Shown: in pieces, positions 1 through 8,200 of the stretch
Layout: every line of letters starts with the position of its first letter
How positions within the stretch are numbered: the stretch's first letter is position 1
Origin: Anaerolineae bacterium
GTDB lineage: Bacteria > Chloroflexota > Anaerolineae > Aggregatilineales > Phototrophicaceae
Assembly: GCA_016789005.1 (NCBI GenBank)
Contig: JAEURA010000001.1
Location: 1 to 34,720 of the forward strand
Reading direction: 5' to 3'
DNA length: 34,720 nucleotides
Made by a program: the position numbers and the translations under genes
The notes under the pieces: generated by a model
The model's input: only the letters and a program-made list of their open reading frames with translations
Database searches by the model: none
What the model was told of the DNA's origin: nothing

Positions 1-1
1 G

Positions 2-679
2 TACTGCCACGTCAACAACACCTACGTCTACAGCGCCACGCAGCTGCAGCTGGTGAACTCCGCCAACCGGTCGGAGTACATCGCTCGGATCGACCGCGCC
101 ATCGAGACGGCTCAGAAATTGATCGCGATGTCGCCGGCCACACTCACTGTTTATCACGAGCGCTACAAACAGTACCTCGCTCAGTTTCTTGATACTAAGG
201 CATGGCTGATCTATCTGACCGCCGATCCTGGGGATGCGGCGACGTACCTGGGAGAACTGGAAGAAGCGCGCAGACTGATCGCGGAAGAGGCGCTGAAACA
301 CGACCAGGACAGCGCCATCCTGTACTATCACCTGACCCGCCTGCATCTCACCATGCTCGAACGGCTCTGGCAGTCCACCGAGCTGGAAGCCCAGAATCTG
401 CTTGCAGCGCGTAAGGCGATGGTGATCGATGATCATCTGACCAAGGCGCTGCGCTACTGGCTGAACGCGGCGCGCTGCGACCACAACAGGCGCTTCAGAG
501 ACCGGCTGACCTGGATCGGGCGCAAGCTCCACCGCTATCGAACGGCGTGGAATGAGCGGCACTTCCGCACCTTCAGCGGCACAGCGGAGGAACCCTCTTC
601 AGAGTGGACCAAATTGATCGAAGTGCTGCAAGAATGGCGGCAGCCTGACCGCTCCAGACGCGGCAAGAGTCCGCTGTAA
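2..679 (+). CDS. Hypothetical helical protein, 5'-truncated by the window edge
   Basis: The reading frame is open from base 2 and stops at 677-679, so the true start lies upstream of the window; the in-frame GTG at 53 is only the first possible start inside it. The visible 225 or so residues are rich in Ala, Leu, Glu, Arg and Tyr and read as successive amphipathic helices (for example ARRLIAEEALKHDQDSAILY and the stretch around YHLTRLHLTMLERLW), which resembles a TPR-like solenoid. There is no signal peptide in the visible part, no membrane segment and no catalytic motif that I recognise. The C-terminus is basic (RSRRGKSPL). It converges on gatC with a gap of only 21 bases. I do not recognise the family. 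Confidence 0.7.
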   Translation, partial: YCHVNNTYVYSATQLQLVNSANRSEYIARIDRAIETAQKLIAMSPATLTVYHERYKQYLAQFLDTKAWLIYLTADPGDAATYLGELEEARRLIAEEALKHDQDSAILYYHLTRLHLTMLERLWQSTELEAQNLLAARKAMVIDDHLTKALRYWLNAARCDHNRRFRDRLTWIGRKLHRYRTAWNERHFRTFSGTAEEPSSEWTKLIEVLQEWRQPDRSRRGKSPL

Positions 680-700
680 TCGGCTGTCATCCGGCGTCAA

Positions 701-991
701 TCACTCGCCGAACACGTCTTCCACCAGGAACTGATTTTCGACCGCGTAGGCGGCGTTGGCGACCACCTGCTCCGGCGTGAGCGGCGCGCCGGCGACATCT
801 TCACGAAAGACGTTCTTCAGCGGAAGCACCGAGGCGGTCGGCGGGATGTGCGACGTATCCACCTGCTGAAGCTTCTGGAAATAATCCAGCACGTGCGAAA
901 GCTGACCGGCGAAGAGGACCACCTCGGCGTCCGTCAGATCGAGTTTCGCCAGTTCGGCGATTCGGCGCACTTCGTCGTGTGAAAGTTCCAT
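701..991 (-). CDS. gatC: Asp-tRNA(Asn)/Glu-tRNA(Gln) amidotransferase subunit C
   Basis: GatC is the small subunit of the GatCAB amidotransferase, which converts Glu-tRNA(Gln) and Asp-tRNA(Asn) to the amide forms in the cytoplasm. It wraps around GatA and helps hold the complex together. The 96-residue protein shows the family pattern throughout: N-terminal VRRIAELAKLDLTDAE, the central LSHVLDYFQKLQQVDT, the PT segment, then FREDV and a C-terminal FLVEDVFGE close to the usual ending. I chose the ATG at 991 rather than the in-frame ATG at 1009 because AGGAGG lies about 8 bases upstream of it and family members begin at this point. gatA and gatB are not in the window. A separate promoter lies upstream, so the gene is probably not part of the preceding lasso operon. 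Confidence 0.93.
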   Translation of the reverse strand: MELSHDEVRRIAELAKLDLTDAEVVLFAGQLSHVLDYFQKLQQVDTSHIPPTASVLPLKNVFREDVAGAPLTPEQVVANAAYAVENQFLVEDVFGE

Positions 992-1029
992 ACCGGCGTC
1001 CTCCTGCATGGGCGATGGGTCATGCCGGC

Positions 1030-1038
1030 ATTATAGCA
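1030..1038 (-). promoter_or_regulatory. Extended -10 promoter element for gatC
   Basis: Read on the minus strand this is TGCTATAAT, a perfect -10 hexamer (1035 to 1030) with the TGn extension typical of promoters that need no good -35; I see none at the right distance. Transcription would start near 1023, about 30 bases before the gatC ATG at 991. It lies in the 77-base gap between gatC and the nucleotidyltransferase gene. The same TGCTATAnT arrangement precedes mutS2. Confidence 0.5.
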
Positions 1039-1068
1039 CCGGGTTTTCCAGTGTGGTTTGCCCGCTGG

Positions 1069-2124
1069 CTACACGGGTGGCGCGCCGGTCGCTGTGTTCG
1101 GGTAAGCTTTTCGGTAACGTTCCCGATGCGACTCGCGCTCCAGGAGCGCCATCTGAAATGGATGGTAAAACTTCGGATCGGTGAACGCCGCCAGCGAGTC
1201 CGGCGCAAATAACCGGGACATAACCTGTGTGGTCAGCATTTCCAGGGGGGCATCCGCCTGCATCTGGCGGGTGACAGTGGTCGGCAGAGGTATCTGCCAG
1301 CAGACCTGTGCCAGCCTTAAGCCCAACAGCAGCATCCGCCGGCTGCCGCGCCGTGACGCTTCCGCCAGCAGATTTTCCCAGTCCAGGGGCGGCACGCGCT
1401 GCACGTAAAAGGCGATATCCACGATCCACGACAGGCGAAACCAGCAGTGTTTGCTGCCGTGCAGGCACAGATAGAGCAGCAGATCAGGCGGCGATAAGGT
1501 CTGTATCTCACGTTCGAACGCCGGGAGGGTCTGAAGCCGCCGCCAGACTCCGGCGTCATCCATCAGTCCATCGTAGACCGGCGGCAGCAGCATCTCGTGC
1601 AGCTCGATGATCAGCCGGCTGTGATGATGCTGAAAGACCACCGAATGCCTCGCTGCGGCATCGGACTCCACCGCTTCATAATCCTGGGTCCCCAACCATT
1701 CGAGCGCCGCCGGCATGGTTTCCGGCGTCGTCAGCAGATCGAGATCGCCGCTGATGCGCAGAGCAGGATCATCATAGAGGAGGGATGACAGCAGCGGACC
1801 TTTGATCGGAATCAGTGGAAGGTGTCTGCGGTGCGCGCTTTCCAGCAGTCGGACCAGCTCAGCAACGACAAGGCGAGTGAAGGTGTCGTTCTGACGCTGA
1901 ACGCTGTCCAGGCGGGCAAGCGCGAGCGGGGGCAGCAGGTCCAGACCCGCGAGACGGCGGCGCAGGAGTCCGGCAGTCCCATGATCGACGGCGTAGGCTG
2001 CCAGGCGATAGCCATCAACGCGCGCTCGCCAGGCATCGACATCCAGCGAAACAGGTTCAGGACTCAGGCAGGCGATCAGGAAACGTATCGTCTCGGTATA
2101 GTCCTGCGGAAACAGGTCAAACAA
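1069..2124 (-). CDS. Nucleotidyltransferase-family protein of the lasso-peptide operon (NTP_transf_5 type)
   Basis: This 351-residue protein resembles the uncharacterised nucleotidyltransferase family (PF14907 type). It has IPIKGPLLSSLLYDDP at about 106-120, followed by RISGDLDLL at about 123-131, the expected metal-binding region of a nucleotidyltransferase fold, and the later family signature LCLHGSKHCWFRLSWIVDIAF. The start is a TTG inside the last codons of the kinase gene (8-base overlap, TTGTTTGA), implying translational coupling. Enzymes of this family accompany HPr-kinase-like proteins in some lasso-peptide clusters, including pseudomycoidin, where I recall the nucleotidyltransferase acting on the phosphorylated peptide. 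Here I infer that it further modifies the phosphorylated C-terminus of the peptide made from 3029-3205. The substrate cannot be read from the sequence. Confidence 0.8.
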   Translation of the reverse strand: MFDLFPQDYTETIRFLIACLSPEPVSLDVDAWRARVDGYRLAAYAVDHGTAGLLRRRLAGLDLLPPLALARLDSVQRQNDTFTRLVVAELVRLLESAHRRHLPLIPIKGPLLSSLLYDDPALRISGDLDLLTTPETMPAALEWLGTQDYEAVESDAAARHSVVFQHHHSRLIIELHEMLLPPVYDGLMDDAGVWRRLQTLPAFEREIQTLSPPDLLLYLCLHGSKHCWFRLSWIVDIAFYVQRVPPLDWENLLAEASRRGSRRMLLLGLRLAQVCWQIPLPTTVTRQMQADAPLEMLTTQVMSRLFAPDSLAAFTDPKFYHPFQMALLERESHRERYRKAYPNTATGAPPV

Positions 2125-3019
2125 GGCTGCGTTCCACCAGTGTCACCAGCGCATCGAGCGTGTCCAGCGACCAATGCCGAATCAGACGGTAGACGGACAC
2201 GGTTCTGACCAGCGCCTCACACTGCGCGAAGTGATCGCGCGCCGTATCCGCCATGCGCACGAGCGGGACGGTGTAGGTGTGATTGACCAACGCCATGAAC
2301 GCCTCCTGCACGCCCAGCGCCTCAATGCGGTGCTGTTCCCCCTTATCCAGCAGAAAGATCGCCCGAACAGGGATGGGCTGCTGAGATGGCGTTTCGATCT
2401 GGCGCAGACGTTTCTCGATTTTTGGGAAAGCCTGCGCCAGGTGTTCAGGGTCATCACCCAGCGCCGCCGCCGCTTCGGGCCATAGTTTGAGCCGACTCAA
2501 TCCCGGCAGCATCACCGGCACATCGCCATCGCGCACCAGAACAGGCGTGATGTCGTCGGCAAGCACCCGATGCCCCCGCCGGCGAAGCGCGCCAACCAGC
2601 GTCGATTTCCCTTGTCCAGACCATCCGACAAAAACCACCGCTGATCGATCAGCCGAAGTTGGAGCTGTCTCAACCGCGCTGCCGTGCAGCACCAGATAAC
2701 CGCGCTGATGCAGCGCAACCGCAATACAGGGACCCAACAGGAGGTGCTCGATCATGCGCGGATCAGCCCCAGGCAGAGGATCAATCGCGATCCGCCGTCC
2801 TTCGCTGATGCGAAAACTCCCCGCCGCCGTGTAGTACAGCAGGACGCCATCGTTGTCCACATTCATGAAATCTTCCTCGATGAATGGGATGGGCGTCCCC
2901 GGTTCAGGAGCCACGCAGCTGATCAACAAATCAGCCGCTGCGTCTGATGCAGCGGCTGACGGTTCGCTCAAGGCAAATTCTGACTGGATCAGCAGCCCAA
3001 AAGCACGATAGAACGGCAT
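2117..3019 (-). CDS. HPr-kinase-like lasso-peptide tailoring kinase
   Basis: This 300-residue protein belongs to the HPr serine kinase/phosphorylase-like (HprK C-terminal, P-loop) family. Visible motifs are LVLHGSAVE at about 109-117, the Walker A GWSGQGKST at 132-140, and the acidic LADDITPV at 153-160, where HprK has its metal and catalytic acidic residues. It lacks the N-terminal domain of true HprK, and no HPr (ptsH) gene is nearby. The ATG lies 9 bases after the stop of the lasso precursor, and its end overlaps the nucleotidyltransferase gene. Homologues in paeninodin-type clusters (PadeK, ThcoK) phosphorylate the C-terminal Ser of the lasso precursor, and the neighbouring precursor does end in Ser. 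The assignment as peptide kinase is inferred from family and context. Confidence 0.85.
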   Translation of the reverse strand: MPFYRAFGLLIQSEFALSEPSAAASDAAADLLISCVAPEPGTPIPFIEEDFMNVDNDGVLLYYTAAGSFRISEGRRIAIDPLPGADPRMIEHLLLGPCIAVALHQRGYLVLHGSAVETAPTSADRSAVVFVGWSGQGKSTLVGALRRRGHRVLADDITPVLVRDGDVPVMLPGLSRLKLWPEAAAALGDDPEHLAQAFPKIEKRLRQIETPSQQPIPVRAIFLLDKGEQHRIEALGVQEAFMALVNHTYTVPLVRMADTARDHFAQCEALVRTVSVYRLIRHWSLDTLDALVTLVERSLV

Positions 3020-3028
3020 GAACGGAGT

Positions 3029-3205
3029 CTACGACCCCGGCAGTCCGGTGGTACGAATACGGGTCGAAATGAACGGGTTCTCACGGGGTCCGGAAATCCC
3101 GGACATGGTGACCTTTTCCAGGCTTCCGATTCTGTGCAAGTCCGGGGTGGTATACGGTTTCTTCCTGCGAGGTTCGTTCGGACGGGAGGGATTCACAGTA
3201 CTCAT
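3029..3205 (-). CDS. Lasso peptide precursor (58 aa)
   Basis: A strong ribosome binding site (AAGGAG, 5 bases of spacing) lies across the stop codon of the cyclase gene, and the ATG follows 9 bases after that stop. The product has a leader with the canonical pattern Y18-x2-P21-x-L23-x3-G27-x5-T33, recognised by RRE-type leader-binding proteins, with Thr in the conserved penultimate leader position (T33-M34). The predicted 24-residue core starts SGISGPRE and ends TTGLPGS. Its only acidic residue is Glu at core position 8 (E42), exactly where the isopeptide ring closes, giving a Ser1-Glu8 macrolactam with a 16-residue tail rich in Arg, Thr and Ser. The C-terminal residue is Ser, the expected phosphorylation site of the adjacent kinase. 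Ser rather than Gly at position 1 is less usual. A core starting at G36 (7-membered ring) is a weaker alternative. Confidence 0.87.
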   Translation of the reverse strand: MSTVNPSRPNEPRRKKPYTTPDLHRIGSLEKVTMSGISGPRENPFISTRIRTTGLPGS

Positions 3206-3214
3206 ATCTGCTCC

Positions 3215-5131
3215 TTACCCTGAAAATGCCTGCCATTTGTTGAGCCAGAGGGCAAAAAGCGAAACGGACCACAGGGATAGCCCAATGCCAGCGTCGCCAG
3301 TGCTCTCGAACTGCCGGAATAAGTGCTGGATATAGTTGGTATCGAGATAAGCCGAAAGATTATTGTTAGAAACACTATATAGCGAGTTTTTAATGAAGTC
3401 AAGTTCATAGTTCAATAATATATGATTATGATTCTTCGTTGGAATCCACTTGCTGCTGCGCTGCGCAATCTCGAGCGGCAGCAGATCGCTCAGAGCGCGC
3501 CGAACAATCCGACGATTCCAGCCATCGCGTACGCGCTGCTCTCTTGGCAGCCCATAGCTGTACGTCACCAGGCGGGTGTCAAAGTAGGGATATCTCGGCT
3601 CAATGCCAAAGCGGCTGGCGAGCAGATCAAGATATTCCAGCCCATGTGAACTGCCGTGCATCAGGGCAGCATAATGGGATTCGCGAACACGGCGGTGCTG
3701 ACGCCTACCCTGCCATCGGGCAGACAGCCGTTCGGCGGCATCGACCCGCCGCGCAAAGTCTCGATTCAGCAGGCGCGGCACGGCATCCTGTGGACGGGGA
3801 TCAGAACCGCGAAGCAGACGCGCTCTGAGCAGAGAGAGCGCCCCGGACACATAGGGCTGAATCATGTGGCGGCGAACCAGCGACCAGGCGCTAACTCGTC
3901 CCAGGTAAAAGCGGCGGGCGTACGCCCGCGCTTCCCGCAGTCCGGTCAGCCAGCGAAACTGCCCGGCGAGTTCGGTAAGGTAGACCGGATCGTAGGTGAC
4001 GACGGTATCTCCATCTGTGCCATCAAGCAGCACGCGGATACCATCGCGTTGTGCCGCCTGAAGCGCCTTCCACAGCACCGAGTATCCCATGCTGACGTAG
4101 AGATCATCCATGATCGCGATGACATCTGGCACAAACAGGGAATGCCGCGTCGCCTCCCCATCGATCACGGTCGAGGCGATCTGTTTCTGCGTGACGACGG
4201 CCTGAACGTAAGCCGCTTCACTGAACCCGGAGACGGTGGGGCTGTACAGCACGGAATAGGCGCGCAGCCGCTCGCCTGGGACAACACCACGCTCTGCGAG
4301 CACATAATCGGCGGCACAGGCGAGGGATGATGAATCCAGTCCGCCGCTCAGAGCAATGCCTACCGGCGAACGACTGCCGAGCCGGGCAGCGACTGCCTCC
4401 AGGAAAAGATGTCGAAATTCGGCTTCGTACGCCTCGTCGGACATCGGCGCGAGGCGATAATCGGGGTTCAACTGCCAGAAAGGACTGAGCTGAGCGTTTC
4501 CCTCACGCACAATCAGCGTGTGTCCCGGCTTGAGGCGCTGCACGCCTTCAAAAAAGGTGCTTTCCTGGTCGCTGAAGTCTTCGACGAAGAAGGCGAAAAT
4601 GCGCGCCTCGTTGAAACGCGCACGAGAGAGCGCAGACGGGAGTGTCAACAGCGCCTTGATCTCGCTGGCAAAAGCGAACAGACCTGGGTGGAGAACATAA
4701 TAGAACGGGCGCGCCCCAAACGGATCACGAGCGCAGAAGCAAAGCGAGAGCGCTGCATCCCAGATGATGAAGGCAAATTCGCCCAGGATGCGGCTGGCGC
4801 AGTCAAAACCCCAACGAGCATAGGCTGCCAGCAGTATGGCTCCATCGGATGCCGTCTGAGCGGAAATGCCGAGTTCTGCGCACAGCGCATCGCGATTGTG
4901 CAGATACCCGTCAAGGACTGCGACTCTCGCTGGCGTCCCTTCTTGATGGGCAAAATCGTTCATGTCCAGGGGACTGCGGTAGCCCAGGGCGATCTGTGCT
5001 AACCCCCAACTCTCGTTGGTATCAGCAAGGCGGTCGCGCATCGAACGCAGCATTCCGTCAACCTGCGCCTGAGCGCTGCCACGCACAGAATCGCCATGCT
5101 GACGATGCCATACCCCGGCTATCGTTCCCAT
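3215..5131 (-). CDS. Lasso peptide cyclase (asparagine synthetase homologue)
   Basis: This 638-residue asparagine-synthetase-like protein is the first gene of the minus-strand operon. An N-terminal class II glutaminase-like fold is visible (GEFAFIIWDAALSLCFCARDPFGARPFYY at about 117-145), but the nucleophilic Cys2 of a real glutaminase is absent: the protein starts MGTIAGVWHR. The AMP-forming synthetase domain carries the PP-loop LSGGLDSSS at 261-269 and LLDGTDGD at 368-375. In lasso clusters this enzyme adenylates the ring Asp/Glu side chain and closes the ring with the peptide amine, so loss of the ammonia-producing Cys fits. AAGGAA about 8 bases upstream supports the ATG at 5131. The part encoding roughly residues 570-605 is strikingly AT-rich and Asn-rich compared with the rest. 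The same motifs would suit a standalone asparagine synthase; the adjacent precursor decides the call. Confidence 0.88.
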   Translation of the reverse strand: MGTIAGVWHRQHGDSVRGSAQAQVDGMLRSMRDRLADTNESWGLAQIALGYRSPLDMNDFAHQEGTPARVAVLDGYLHNRDALCAELGISAQTASDGAILLAAYARWGFDCASRILGEFAFIIWDAALSLCFCARDPFGARPFYYVLHPGLFAFASEIKALLTLPSALSRARFNEARIFAFFVEDFSDQESTFFEGVQRLKPGHTLIVREGNAQLSPFWQLNPDYRLAPMSDEAYEAEFRHLFLEAVAARLGSRSPVGIALSGGLDSSSLACAADYVLAERGVVPGERLRAYSVLYSPTVSGFSEAAYVQAVVTQKQIASTVIDGEATRHSLFVPDVIAIMDDLYVSMGYSVLWKALQAAQRDGIRVLLDGTDGDTVVTYDPVYLTELAGQFRWLTGLREARAYARRFYLGRVSAWSLVRRHMIQPYVSGALSLLRARLLRGSDPRPQDAVPRLLNRDFARRVDAAERLSARWQGRRQHRRVRESHYAALMHGSSHGLEYLDLLASRFGIEPRYPYFDTRLVTYSYGLPREQRVRDGWNRRIVRRALSDLLPLEIAQRSSKWIPTKNHNHILLNYELDFIKNSLYSVSNNNLSAYLDTNYIQHLFRQFESTGDAGIGLSLWSVSLFALWLNKWQAFSG

Positions 5132-5159
5132 CCGCCAAGTTCCTTAAGGACAGCCTGTG

Positions 5160-5188
5160 TGACTAGTCTAGCACCATTTTTTCGTCAA
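5160..5188 (-). promoter_or_regulatory. Possible promoter of the lasso operon
   Basis: On the minus strand TTGACG (5188-5183) is followed after 17 bases by TAGTCA (5165-5160). The -35 is good and the -10 is poor. The position, about 30 bases upstream of the cyclase ATG in a short AT-rich stretch between divergent genes, is what makes it a candidate. Confidence 0.3.
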
Positions 5189-5285
5189 TTGTGCAATTCG
5201 CCAAATCGAACAGACTCCCTTACAATTGATGGTTGTGTTTTCGGAATATTCATGGACGCCATCAACTGATTGGGGGAGGCGCATT

Positions 5286-8200
5286 TTGAAGAAACTCCTG
5301 CCGCTGTTATTTCTCGTCGCGGCGCTGCTGCCCGTCACGCTGTTTGCCATGCAGGACAGCAGTGCGGTGCGAATTGAGATCACCGGGGTGAATGCAACGG
5401 AACTGCCCACCGCCGTCGTTACCGCCAACGTCTACGACAACCTGGGACAGCCGATCGGCGGGCTGACCGCCGCTGACTTCGCCCTCACCGGTTCGCTGGC
5501 GCAGGTCGGCGAGATCGTCGAGGTGCAGAACATCACCGACGACGATCTGCCGTTCGCCACCGTGCTGGTCCTCGATGTGAGCAGCAGCATGTCCGGCGTG
5601 GTCGAAGAAACCTCACCCATCGGGCGCGCCAGAGCTGCCGCCCGCGAATTCGTGGAGAACGTCCGCGAAGGCGACCCGGTCGCGCTGGTGACCTTCAGCA
5701 CCGGCGTCAACGTCGTGCAGCCGTTCACGACCGATAAAGCCGCCATCCTCGCCGCCATCGACAACGCGGCATCCGGCGGCGAGACGGCGCTCTATCAGGC
5801 GGGCTATGACGCTGTGCGCCTGGCGGCGGAAGCGCCGGTTTCGCGCCGCGTCGTCATCCTGTTGAGCGATGGCGCGGAATATGGCGGCAACAGCACGGTG
5901 GAACGCGACGCCGCCGCCCTGGAAGCGCTGACGCGCGGCGTGCCCGTCTATACCATCGGTCTCGGCTTCGGCGCCGACCGCACCTATCTCGAAAACCTCG
6001 CCGACAGCACCAACGCCCGTTTCTACGAATCGCCCACCCCTGAACAGCTTGACTCCATCTACACGGAACTGGCAGCCCTCCTCCGCAGTCAGTACGTGAT
6101 CACCCTCAACGCCGATGTGCCGCTCGACGGTACGACCTACGATTTCGGCATCCGCGTCACCACCCCGGCGGGGTCGGACGAAGCGACCGCCGAACTGCGC
6201 GCGCCGATCCCGACGCCGGTCGTCAGCCTGCCCGATCTGCCGACCGACCCGATCATCGTCCCGACGACGCTGACGGCGAACGTCCTCGCTGATGACGCGC
6301 TCACCGGCGTCAGCTTCGCCTTTGACGACGCCGAGCCAGTGACCCTGAACCAGGGTCCGTTCACGTTCACCATTGACCCGGCGCAGTTCGCGCCCGGCAG
6401 CTATCCCCTGAGCGTTGCCGCCACCGACGAAAACGGCGACGTGGGCATCGCCTCCGGCACGGTGCTGATCGGTGCGCTGCCCCCAACCGTCAGCTTCGAT
6501 CCTGATCTCGCCAGTCTGGGCGAAATCGCCGAAGCGGTCACGGTGGCGATCATCGTCGGCGGGCAAACCCCGATCACCGACGTGAGCGTCGCCATCGACG
6601 ATCAGGCGGCGGTCGCCCTGACCGAGCCGTACAGCTTCACCGTCGATCCGATCCAGCTCCCCCCTGGTGAGCATCAGGCAGTTATCACGGTCCACAATGA
6701 GGGCGGGCGCGAAGCCGTCGGCTTCATCCCCTTCAACGTCGCCGCCGTCATCCCGGTGGTGACCATCCGAGGGCTGGAAGATGGGCAGAGCATCACCGAA
6801 CCGACCACCTTCACTGTCACGGTCACCGGGCAGGGCGCAGTCACCGCCCTGACGGCAGCGGCGGGCGACACCCCGCTGACCCGCGACACCTCCGGGCTGA
6901 TCGGCATTGATCCGATGGTCCTGCCGCCGGGCGCGGCAGATGTCGTCGTCTCGGCGACCACCGACAACGGCGTGACCGGCGAAGCCCGCGTGACCGTGCT
7001 GATCGGCGCGCTGCCGCCGCAGATTCGCGTCGAAGGCATTGCCGAGGGCGCGAACCTGACCGGTGATGTCGAAATCATGGTCGATTTTGTCTCACAGACG
7101 CCGATCACTGACGCGGTGGCGCTGGTGGATAGCGAAACCGCCGCCGCCCTGGAAAGTGACCCGACTGTCTTCACCCTGCGCGTGCTCGATTACCCGCCCG
7201 GCGAACATACGCTGAACATCGGCGCGCAGAACGCCAGCGGTCAGACCAACACCCTGGCGATCCCCTTCACCATCGATCCCGCGCCCGCCGCCAGCGCAAC
7301 CGCCCTAGCGCAGATGCAGGCGACCGCGACTCAGGCGGTCATCAATGCCACCGTCAGCGCGGAAGCCGCAGCAGCGACGGCGACACAGGCGGCGGTCATC
7401 GCCGCCACCCAGACGGCGGAGTTCATCGCCCAGGCGACGGCGACCGCCGTCGTTCAGAACGCCACCGGGACGGCGCAGGTGGTCGCAGAAGCGACTCAGG
7501 CAGCCGTCATCGCTGCCACCCGGACGAGCGAAGCGCTCGCCGAAGCTTCGGCGACGGCAGCAGCGCTGAGCGCCGCCGCCACCGATCAGGCACAGATCGC
7601 AGCGACCCAGACCTCTGACGCGGCGGCGGCGGTCGCAGCGGCGTCGGCAACCGCCAGCGCCGAACAGGCAGCAGTCAATGCCGCCTCCACGCAGACCGCC
7701 GAAGCCGAGGCGTCGCAAGCCGCCGAGCAGACCACTGCCGCCAACCTCGCCGCCACACAGACGGCGGAAGCGAACGCCGTGACTCAAGCCGCCGAAGCCG
7801 AGGCGTCGCAAGCCGCCGAGCAAACCGCCGCCGCCAACCTCGCGGCAACTCAGACCGCTGACGCCGAGGCATCGCAAGCCGCCGAGCAGACTGCCGCCGC
7901 CAACCTCGCGGCGACTCAGACCGCTGACGCCGAGGCATCGCAAGCCGCCGAGCAGACCGCCGCCGCCAACCTCGCGGCAACTCAGACGGCTGACGCCGAG
8001 GCATCGCAAGCCGCCGAGCAGACTGCCGCCGCCAACCTCGCCGCTTCGGCGACGGCGGCAGCTGCCGAGGCGACCGTCACCGGCGAAGCCGCCCTGACCG
8101 CAGAAGCCCAGCGTTTGGCGACCGAGAGCGCCGGCGCGACGGCGACAAACCAGCAGCAGCTCCTTGACATACAGGCGACGGTTCAGGTCGCCACCCGCGA

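Noticed and set aside
3081-3272. A 63-codon minus-strand frame across the lasso precursor region as an alternative small gene
   Set aside because: It overlaps both the cyclase end and the precursor in another frame, lacks a ribosome binding site, and has none of the lasso leader features.
5613-6695. Long open frames antisense to the VWA gene (for example 360 codons at 5613-6695)
   Set aside because: They are by-products of strong GC bias at third positions of the real plus-strand gene; their composition is Arg/Gly/Asp-rich noise with no domain pattern.
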